From positions 9,203,386 to 9,267,385 of the forward strand of contig CM038471.1 in the NCBI GenBank assembly GCA_021464415.1: DNA of 64,000 bases, given 5' to 3'. Below the pieces are notes generated by a model that did no database searches, was not told the DNA's origin, and saw only the letters and a program-made list of their open reading frames with translations. The translations under genes were made by a program, and so were the position numbers. How positions within the stretch are numbered: position 1 is the stretch's first letter; the number at the start of each line of letters is the position of its first letter. Source of the stretch: Lonicera japonica. Its lineage: Eukaryota > Streptophyta > Magnoliopsida > Dipsacales > Caprifoliaceae. Positions 55,501 to 64,000 of the stretch are shown piece by piece.

Positions 55501-58500
55501 TTGTTGTATTACTGAATATCTTGTAATTGTGTGGTTTTGATCAAATAACATTCAAATTTCACCAAACAAAAAAATATATATAAAGCAAGCATTGTTATAT
55601 TTTTCAATTCCAATTTTCACCCTATCATCTTTGGTTCCTTTCCCTAAAACATTAAAGTGGAATTTACGTAAGTCTCAGCCCTTGAGAACTACTTAATACA
55701 TTTTTCTTGTTTTTCTAACTTAAATCGCCTTCTATTTTAATCATCCAGGCATGTGATGTTCACAAGAAACTAGCTTAGTGTATTGTGTGACACAATTGAT
55801 GTACCAAATTCTACTATAGAAGAAAAAAAAATTCTTAACCATATATTGATTAGGTTAAAGTTATTGTGTACGTAAATATTTAAAAAAGTGCTAAAATCAA
55901 AATGAATACGTGCTTAATTTGAGATGGAGATCAAAGGCATGGAATATATATACATATATAATTGAGAATTTTACCGTTCTTCCCTCCCAAAGTTGTTTAA
56001 GCCTACTATGACGTAGTTGAAGTCCAACAAGAACGTATGCTTCAAACAATGTTGGTAGAGAATTTGAAGGATATTTGTCCCAATCAATCCACCGTAGTTC
56101 ATTCGGAAGATAATCAGGTCCTTTAGGAATGCATGTGTAATGAATTTCCAATAATCTTAGTTTAGCCATCTTTCTAAAGGCTTCAGTCCCCATTTCAATT
56201 TTGTATTCCTGTTCATGGGAATGCAGCAGTTTGTGTCGTGGATCCAGCAGTATGCCTTCAATGTTTTTTGTACCCTAACAACCACAAATAAACAAAATCC
56301 AGTATATATAATTAGTAACCGAAGAAACATATACACGTACATATAACTATTAATACATTCATTTATCATTATATTTACTTCTTGTTAATTGCAATTCAAA
56401 TGGAGGATCGAAGATTATATATAGTTTAAAGAACTTCTCACCGCGTCTCTTGTTAATACATGTTCAATATTGCTAGTATCCCACAACCTGCTATACTTCC
56501 CAGGTTCCTGAGCATTCCGACGAACAATATGCCGACCCATCTCTCGTATCAATCGATGCATGCAAACCCAACCATCTAAACAATATATCAATGATTTATG
56601 AACGAGAATACGTATGGAAAGTTTCGGGTAAAAATCGAAACTGCTAAGTATTCTTGTTACACATTCTTCTTTCCTTCCTGTGTAGAAACATGCAATATCT
56701 AGGAAGGTATTTTGCGTACTTCCTTCTAAACCATCAAAACCTATTTTTAGTTTTTCAAGAATACCACCATTCGGGCCTACTTCCCTTAGTTTTCGTAATG
56801 AATCTTTCCAAACATCCAAGTCTTCATGGTTTAGTGCGGAACCCAAGACTTCAAGAGCTAAAGGAAGCCCTTCACAATAATATATAACTTGATTTGAGAG
56901 CTCCTTGAAATCTTTTGGAGGACACATATCATTAAAGGCCTTCGAGCAAAATAGCTCAGTAGCTTCAATATAATCTAATACACTTGCCTCATGTTGTTGG
57001 ACCTCATCACGTGCAAGAAGCAATTTTCTATCCCTAGTTGTTATTATAATTCTACTCCCTGGACCAAACCACTTATGACTTCCAGCTAACTTTTCTAATT
57101 GATCTGAACTATCAACATCGTCAAGAACAAGAAGAACCCTTTTACACCGCAGCCTCGTCGTCATTAGTGCAATTCCATCCATATCACTCGCTATCTGCAA
57201 ATCCTTCATCCTCAAGACTTTGGAAAGAAGGTGCCGCTGTAAACTTCCGATGCCGTCCTTCTTTGACGCTTCTCCAACTTTATCAAGAAAACAGGAAACA
57301 TCAAAATGATCTGCAATTTGACGATAAATGGCCCTTGCTAAAGTTGACTTGCCTATTCCACTCAATCCCCATATGCCAACAGTGCGAACATCATTGGACT
57401 CTTCACCCAGCAACGAAGTCACCTTCTCTATACGAGACTTCATTCCAAATAGAACCTTATCTTCAACTTTAATTTTAGATTGGAGTTTACTCCAAATCTC
57501 TTGGACAATTCGGTCAATAAACTTTGATTCATGCCTGTATATTATAAAGGATATCAATAAGAAAATATAGTAAAGAAACAAAAAACGATTATATATGACA
57601 TGGTTTGTTTTTTGGGGTTCAACATTTAAGTAAACTTTATTCTATTTAAACTTAATTACTAATACTATATTTTCTATATAATATAATTAGAGGGACAAAA
57701 TTGGTATTACCACTATCTCTTTACAATATTAAAGCCGCAACCTTACCTAATAGGCTAATATATAAGATACAATTTCTGAATTAGGTGCAATCAAATGGCA
57801 ACCTTAAGGTGGGGTGAGTTTATTAAGTCTTATAAACTTAAGAGGTTTGTTAATGTATTCGGATCTAAAACAGATTTAAAACCTCATAATTCTGAATGGA
57901 CCACAATTTAAGACTTAAGTGCAATCAAAGGGCACCTTAAATAAATAAATAATATAATATATATATATATAATTGAAGTTAATTATGAAGTATGAGCATA
58001 AAGGAGTAAGATTAGTTTACCCATCAACAGTTTTGTCCAATTCCAATCCAGACAAGTTTGCTGCGTCTGTAAGAGTTTTTTTCCAGATTTGGACCCTGTC
58101 CGATTCATGTTGGTTAAACATTTCTCCAAAATGCCCTTCTTGTTTTCGTACATCTGAAGGCTTGACGTCGTAGAAGATTGGGATAACTATTACTCCCTTT
58201 GGTGATTTACTACTGCATTCCATGACCTTCACAAGCTCATCTAAACACCATCGTGAAGAAGCGTAGTTTTTGGAGAAAACGACGATGGCAAAGCTCGATT
58301 CCTCGATGGCTTTAAGGAGGGCGGGTGAGATTGATTCCCCTGTTTCGAGCCTCTCGTCGTCCTTGAATGTGTAGATGCCACTCCTTTTAAGAGCAGAGTA
58401 GAGATGATCAACGAAAGTCTTCCTAGTATCTTCCCCTCGAAAGCTTAAGAATACATCATACTTCCACCTATGATGATCTTCTGCCGAAAAAGAAGAAGAA

Positions 58501-58541
58501 GCAGCAGCTTCAACTTCAGAAACCTTTTCAATTGTTACCAT
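52419..58541 (-). CDS. TIR-NBS-LRR (TNL) immune receptor, five exons, apparently intact
   Basis: Exons on the minus strand are 58541-58021, 57534-56442, 56274-55975, 54640-53564 and 53048-52419. All introns are GT-AG and phases fit, giving about 1206 residues. Exon 1 is the TIR domain (YDVFLSFRGEDTRKTF; the AIEES helix with the putative catalytic Glu). Exon 2 is NB-ARC: P-loop GIWGLSGIGKST (about 227-238), kinase-2 KRVLLVLDDVD, RNBS-B GSRIIITTRD, GLPL as CEGLPLALEVLG, RNBS-D FLDIACFYTG, and an MHD site reading MHR (498-500). Exon 3 links to about ten LRRs in exon 4. Exon 5 is a post-LRR C-JID-like domain (ILPGSAIPEWF) ending in an Asp run (ten, Val, four). TNLs sense pathogen effectors and signal through TIR NADase activity. 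The ATG at 58541 is the first in frame before the TIR core. The domain content is sure; the exact exon 4-5 junction is predicted. Confidence 0.92.
53131..53490. mobile_element. MITE inside the last TNL intron
   Basis: Arms of about 100 bp pair: GAAAGG at the left with CCTTTC at the right, followed by TTTTAACTAAAGAA, CCTTTTTGAGGG and GGGGATGATCTCCAT motifs in both arms. Internal TTTTTTGATAAAATTTGGTGG sequence is repeated directly and inversely. The same words recur at 61370-61645 and 62865-63060, so it is a local family. It lies within the 515-bp intron between the LRR and C-terminal exons. Confidence 0.75.
54641..55974 (-). other. Long TNL intron before the LRR exon
   Basis: This 1334-bp intron contains no coding frame of the gene. 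Segments near 55000-55230 (GTGTAGACTACACCC, GGCGGATTCAGTGGTGGG) look like repeat debris, but I could not define an element. Confidence 0.5.
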
Positions 58542-58814
58542 ACTTTTGCTTTGCTAAGCTTCAATGAGTGAGATAAAGATATGTAGATTGATGGGAACAA
58601 AACACCCTCAGTCTCAACTCAAAATGAAGAACAGCAACACTACTACTCTTATTCTTGCTCTTTATCTCTTGCTAGAAAATATGACAATGTACCACCGCTA
58701 CTACTCTTATTCTTGCTCTTTATCTCTCGCTAGGTGTGTAAATTATTCATCACCTGGATGATAAATTCAAAGACATTCATAAGAATTCTTTGTTTTGTGA
58801 AGAAAAGGAAAACG
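58542..58814 (-). promoter_or_regulatory. TNL upstream region with a 36-bp direct duplication
   Basis: CTACTACTCTTATTCTTGCT followed by CTTTATCTCTTGCTAG occurs at about 58641 and again at 58699, with one difference. On the gene's strand this is a purine-rich repeat in the immediate upstream or leader region. No convincing TATA box was assigned. Confidence 0.4.
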
Positions 58815-61386
58815 AATTTCAGTCCTACAACACACATATATACATACATAAGAATTGCATATTACAATTGCATAGCCAGGAACAAAATACTAAAAAGCAA
58901 TCGCATAGAAGATAACAAAGATTAAAGGGATTGAGCCTCTTTGGTTGGATGAAAATAAATCCTTACAATCTGAAAACAAACTTCAAAATATAAATTTGTG
59001 GTTATTAAAAGTCAAACAGGGATGGGCAAGTAAAACATTCAGAGAAAAAAATCTACTACTTTTGTCCATCTCAAATGAAAAATCCAACTTTTCTAATTTA
59101 TATTTTACACACCTCAAATTTAGAGCTTTTTTTTTAATCATAAACAAAATGTTTTTGTTAAAATCAAATAATCAAAGCGTTACAAAGAAGATTACACCAT
59201 TGGTGAACCAACAGTCCACCAAAGCCCCTATTAATGTGCCACAAACTACACAAGACTCTGGAAAAAAAAAACACGAATATCACAAAGCAAAAGCCTATAA
59301 CTCCCACATCAGTCTTCTAAAATAACAATCTCACTGACCTGCTACACCCCAACTGCAACTTAACTCAGAGGTAGATAAATTTCCAAACAAGTTTGAAGAG
59401 CTAGCCCAAAGAGATGTTAGTTGTTTAAGCTTACACCAAAATTCAGAAGCTTCAGAATCTTCAAATATTGTAGCATTTATTTTCTGCCAAATATACCATG
59501 CTAGTGCCAAACCGCCCCTTCTCTACTAAAATTTTGACTTCTTATTGTTCCCTCTCAATTGCTATACCAAACATAACAGGCCAAACCATGAGCTTGGCAT
59601 AGTTCCGATTAGATCAAATTCCACCACTGGCTTACTCCACAAATATTTGGTGAAATTGCAATGTAAAAGGATGTGATTGATATTCTCCCCTCTTCTTCTT
59701 TTTTGCAAAGGTTAGGCCTTTTCTGGGGATAAAGTCACATTTGTTGACTCTCTTCCACGAAGCCAACCAAGCAAAAACTTTCACTTTCGGAGGGATACTA
59801 GCTTTCCATAATATGTATTATCATTTAATCATTGATTATGCTAATTAGGCTGAATTAAAGGACACAAAGGGCAGTGCGAGACACGGAGCAAGTAGTATAT
59901 ATATATATTCTTATTGCTTCTAGGCGATACTTTGTACATGTCCTTCACACCTTTGCTCAAAGAAAGCCCAATAGAGTGTCTAGCTAGAAACTTTGTCATA
60001 GAAGGGGAGAGAAACACATCAAAGAAAAATTAAACTATAACTTAAACTTTGCTACCCAAACAAAATTAAATACAAACTCAACCACGATAAAATTATTTAC
60101 AACAATTCCCTCCATAACCAAAGAGCATCGGAGTAGGGAAAGTACTGAAGAAGTACATCATCTGAAAATTTAAATAATTTGTAAAAGAAAGAAATGAACT
60201 GATTTAAAGGGTAAAAAAAAATAAAAAAAAATTCTTATTTCTATAATGTAATCCAAATTTGGCGCAAACCTATTTACGTGTTGAATTCATGTCTGGCTCT
60301 AAGACAGGGTCAAATATTACTAGCCTTACTGAGAAACAAAGTAAGGAACCAAATCAATCCAAAATTCCAAATTAATCATTCACTAGAATTTGAACTTTAT
60401 ATTATTAAAAAAAATGGAAAGGAATAAGAAAAATAAACCAAATCAATCCATAATTCCAAATCAAATTCTCACAATGAAGTATATATTCAGCGAACAAAAT
60501 TCCCACCTTCAACTAATTCTTTGTAGCTTTGAAGCTTTTCTCCCCTGATGTATCCAAGCAAACAAATTAAAAAAAAAAGAGAGAAATTGAGGGGTCTGAA
60601 TCAAGGATCTGAATACATCCATGATTTTAAACCCTAAACAAAATATTATTTATAAATAAAAGAGCATTAAAAGATACGTACATAGAAATGGGATGAAGAT
60701 CTAGAACAGAAAACTTAGAGTAGTCAGTCTCCTGCCTCCGGAGGTACGCGGATTTGTGTGATGAGTTAAGACTGAAGAACAGATAAAATTAAGCAACGAT
60801 TGGATAAAAGACTGCATACATACATACTATCCTACTGCTACATTGTGTGCTGATTGAAGAATGAAAGAAGAGGGAAAGGGACAGCAACATTAGAAGGGGC
60901 CAGTCATTTTCCTTTTGAATTATATAAACTTTCCCTTTCGCTGCTAAAATAAAAGTAAAATGAGATGATGATCTGCGAGCTTAGTGAAAACTGAAGAAGA
61001 GAAAAATTAAAGAAACAATGGAAATTAAGCAAGCTACTTTGTGTGCTGGTTAATTATATTAACTTTCCCTTTTGCTGGAAAAAAATAAAATATCTAATGC
61101 TCACGTTAATATTCAAATTTGAATTCAAATCTAAATATAATTATCTAAATATTACAAGAAAGCCTTTTGTCAAATACCAAAGCCCTCATAGACTTTGAGC
61201 CATTGATTGGATTTTAAAATGTCCCATTACTACTCTAAATTATTGAATGCTCAGATTAATATATTTAAATCTGAATTCAAATCCAAATATAATTGTTTAA
61301 ACTTTTCCTTTTCCTCAAAACAACATATACCATTCCGAGAAAGACTAGAAGAGAAAAAATGAGGGAAATGATTGATGAATTTTTTA
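58815..61386. repeat. Tandem segmental duplication, copy A
   Basis: The order of shared blocks is CAGTCCTACAA, GAACAAAATA, TCTGAAAACAAACTTCAAA, GTCAAACAGGGATGG, then (after an insertion in this copy) TTCTTATTGCTTCTA, TGTACATGTCCTTC, GGGGAGAGAAACACATCAAA, and finally AAGCAAGCTACTTTGTGTGC and AATATAATTGTTTAAACTTT. The same order is found in copy B at 61738-63842. It has no coding capacity. Copies differ by roughly 10-15 percent by eye plus indels. Confidence 0.8.
59128..59815 (-). pseudogene. LINE 3' end with zf-RVT domain, in copy A only
   Basis: In minus sense 59815-59640 encodes SIPPKVKVFAWLASWKRVN-like zf-RVT sequence and HILLHCNFTKYLWSK in adjoining frames, with several stops and shifts. 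The 3' end is an A-run (plus-strand T-run near 59128-59137). The block is absent from the corresponding place in copy B (about 62220), so it inserted into copy A after duplication or was lost from B. It belongs to the same broad LINE type as 30520. Confidence 0.65.
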
Positions 61387-61645
61387 TAAAACTTTGTGAA
61401 AACGATTTATATAGTAAAAGTATGTTATCTTCGCAATTTTTCATCAAAAAAAATTAATTTAAAATTGGGTGAAATAATCATCTAAAACTTCAATGAACGA
61501 AAATAACATATTTATTGAATTTTATTACACCCTTTGAATTTCTTAATAAAATTTTATAGAGATAATCTACTCATTGTAAAGATGAATCCCACAAATTTCA
61601 TGAAAAAATAGTCCACCAAATTCTTGAATTGGATCCGTCAAATCC
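61370..61645. repeat. MITE-like sequence related to the TNL intron MITE
   Basis: GATTGATGAATTTTTTATAA, TTTTTCATCAAAAAAAATT and AGAGATAATCTACTCATTGT share order and wording with the intron element (ATTGAATTTTTTGATAAAAT, GGATCTACTCATCATATGGA). The arms are more decayed here. Confidence 0.5.
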
Positions 61646-61737
61646 CAAGACCTTCGAACGTCTTACCATCTTATGAGGAAACTTGCACTATACCTACTTC
61701 ATAGATTTTGACTGGTAGGAACAAAGATATACATAAG

Positions 61738-63842
61738 AAATTCAGTCCTACAATTCTTATACAATGCCGTTGAATGGTAGGAACACACTAACTAGAATAG
61801 AACATGCGTATTACAACTACATAGCTAGGAACAAAATATTAAAAGCCAATTGCATAGAAGGTAACAAAAGATCAAAGGGATTGTAGTTCAAATAATAATT
61901 AATATGGGTATGTATACGTTTAGAACCAAAATAATCCGCCGAAAAGTCAAAGAAATCCTTGTTAAGTAGGAAGGAAGGGATTATAGTATTGAGCCTCTTG
62001 GTTGGTTGAAAAGACCTTGCGATCTGAAAACAAACTTCAAATCTAAATTTGTGGAAATTAAAAGTCAAACAGGGATGGAAAGTAGAACATACAGAAGGAA
62101 AAACTACTTTTTCAGAGAAGTGTGCACAGTTAAATAAAAAGCAAAAACAATTCTGCCCCCCATCTCAAATAAAAAATCATACTTTTCTAATTTAATTTTT
62201 ACACACCTCAATTTTGGAACTTCACTTATAATAAGTATTATCCTTGACAATTGATTACCCTAGTTAGGTTGAATTAAAAGATGCAAAAGGCAAAGCAAGA
62301 CACGGTGCAAATAATAAATATTCTTATTGCTTCTAAGCGATGATTTGTACATGTCCTTCCCACCTTTGCTCAAAGAAAGCCCAACAGAGTTTCTAGCTAG
62401 AAAATTTGTCACGGAAGGGGAGAGAAACACATCAAACAAAAATTAAACTAAAACATAAACTTTGCTATCTAAACAAAATTAAATACAAACTCGTCCACGA
62501 TAAAATAATCTACAAACAATTCCCTCTATAGCCATAGAGCAGCAGAGTAGGGAAAGTGTTGAAAAGTAGATCATCTGAATATTTAAATAATAAAAGAAGA
62601 AAGAAATGAACTGATTTAAAGGTTAAAAAAAGGACTTCTTATTTCAAGTGTAATCCAAATTTGACACAAACTTGTTTACGTGTCGAATTCATGTCCAGCT
62701 CTAAGACAAGGTCAAATATTGCTAGCCTACTGAGAAATGAAATAAGGAACCAAATCAATCCAAAATTCCAAATTAATCATTCAATAGAATTTGAATTTTA
62801 TATTATTAAAACTAAATGAAAGAAATAAGAAGAACAAACCAAATCAATAACTATATATATAATTTCTACAAATTTAGTGGAGGTGATCTATAGGTTGAAT
62901 TTTGTAGAGATGATCTATAAGTTGAAAGTTTTAAAGAAATTTAGTGGAGGTGATCTACTCACTATATAGATCATTTCTACAAATTTCGTAGTAAGATTCA
63001 TCTATTTATTACCCAAAATGAAAATCCATTCATTTTGTTAAAGTGACGAATCCTTTTTTATAGTCTAGCGCTCTCTCTATATATATATAACATATGTAAT
63101 ATATATATATATATATATATATAGCATATGTAACAAAATTCCCACCTTCGTACTAACTATTTGAAGCTTTCCTCCCCTGCTGTATAAAAAAAATAAAATA
63201 ATAAACCATAAGAAATTGGATGTGAATCCTTCCACGATAGAATGAGATGATGATCTGTGTGCTTAGTGAGGACTGATTGAAGAAGAGATAAATTAAAGCA
63301 ACGATATAATGGAAATTAAAGCAAGCTACTTTGTGTGCTGATTAATTGAAGGCTGAAAGAAGAGGGAAATGGAATACACTTATAATATATTCGATTATAT
63401 ATATAAACTTTCCCTTTCGCTGGAAAAAATAAAATAAAATGGAAAGCGCGCAGAAACAACCTACGACAACAAGAGGGAAATAAGGGAAAGGGTCAGCAGC
63501 ATTAGAAGGGGCCAAGTCATTTCCCTTTTTAATTATAAACTTTCCCTTTCGCTGGAAAAAAATAAATTATCTAATGGTCACATTAATATTTCAATTTAAA
63601 TTTAAATCTAAATATCATTATTTAAATAAAACAATAAAACCTTTAGTCAAATCCCAAAGCCTTCGTAGACTTTGAGGCCTTGATTGGATAAATGTCCCAT
63701 CACTATTGTAAAATATCTAATACTCAGATTAATATTCAAATCCAAATATAATTGTTTAAACTTTCCCTTTTCCGCGAAACAACGTATACCATTTCGCGAA
63801 AGACAGGAAGAGAAAAAAATGAGGGAAATGATTGATGAATTT
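61738..63842. repeat. Tandem segmental duplication, copy B
   Basis: Matches copy A block by block from CAGTCCTACAATT to AATGATTGATGAATTTTTAC, lacking the LINE insertion but containing an extra MITE-like segment (62865-63060) and an AT microsatellite near 63080-63122. A block around 63440-63560 (AAGAGGGAAATAAGGGAAAG, CTTTCCCTTTCGCTGGAAAA) is additionally repeated within the copy. Confidence 0.8.
62865..63060. repeat. Second MITE-like sequence of the intron family
   Basis: TTTAGTGGAGGTGATCTA occurs twice, followed by ACTCACTATATAGATCATTT and CTACAAATTTCGTAG, giving inverted structure. The GATCTACTCA word is shared with the TNL intron MITE. Confidence 0.5.
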
Positions 63843-63866
63843 TTACCTGAAATGTCCCGATATACA

Positions 63867-64000
63867 TAACAATTATATAATTGTTTAAACTTTCCCTTTT
63901 CCACGAAACAACATATACCATTCCGCGAAAGACAAGAATTGAAAAAAATGAGGGAAATGATTGATGAAATTTTACCTGAAATGTCCCCATATACAGAACA
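63867..64000. repeat. Third partial copy of the duplicated segment end
   Basis: ATAATTGTTTAAACTTTCCC, CGAAACAACATATACCATTC and GAGGGAAATGATTGATGAAA repeat the end of copy B about 125 bp later and run to the window edge. The duplication probably continues beyond it. Confidence 0.75.

Noticed and set aside
57720..57950. MITE in the first TNL intron (GTGCAATCAAAGGGCACCTTAA-like words)
   Set aside because: The matching words at about 57783 and 57930 are direct, not inverted, and no target duplication could be shown.
63647..63990. Two overlapping 84-85-codon minus-strand ORFs with repeated CFAEKGKFKQLY-like words
   Set aside because: The peptide repeat follows from the non-coding tandem duplication; no conserved protein is recognised.

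Overview
This is a plant nuclear window, most likely from a eudicot. The evidence is one intron-containing TIR-NBS-LRR immune receptor gene (a class absent from grasses), a TBL-type exon, and a dense layering of nested plant transposable elements. I could not identify the species. Only one gene looks intact: the TNL receptor on the minus strand at 52419-58541. Its five exons have clean splice signals and join into about 1206 residues.

Layout. 1-7556 is the right part of a non-autonomous Ogre/Tat-like Ty3 element whose untranslated interior carries four tandem arrays, including about 31 copies of a 57-bp unit. It abuts a broken copia pol fragment (7557-8408). 9.5-17.75 kb holds decayed Ty3/gypsy material ending in a long LTR (12539-17749). 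That LTR is split by an endogenous caulimovirid (pararetrovirus) fragment with a tRNA-Met primer site and a broken movement-protein-like ORF. 18.8-22.9 kb is the remnant of a TRICHOME BIREFRINGENCE-LIKE gene. Its leader is interrupted by a very young 3.27-kb LTR retrotransposon (perfect 5-bp target duplication, nearly identical LTRs). That element carries fragments of two host genes, a La-motif protein (LARP6-like) and a LOB-domain transcription factor.

24.2-29.4 kb is a young, almost intact Ty1/copia element (minus strand) with one frameshift between its gag-protease and integrase-RT parts. 30-41 kb contains a SINE with a 12-bp target duplication, two LINE 3' fragments, a Ty3 integrase-chromodomain fragment, a MULE-type foldback element with a 9-bp duplication, a solo LTR with a 5-bp duplication sitting at the edge of a second LTR in the opposite orientation, and MITEs. 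41.1-49.6 kb is an older SIRE/Maximus-like copia element with many stops. 50-52.4 kb has SINE copies and AT-rich spacer.

52.4-64 kb is the TNL locus. Upstream of the receptor a roughly 2-kb non-coding segment is present in tandem (58.8-61.4 and 61.7-63.8 kb, with a third partial copy running off the edge), which is the pattern of an expanding resistance-gene cluster.

The most unusual observations are: the double gene-capturing LTR element; a U3 sequence module shared between unrelated Ty3 and Ty1 LTRs; family-specific paired palindromes at comparable positions in several LTRs; and the TNL's MHD-to-MHR change with an Asp-repeat tail.
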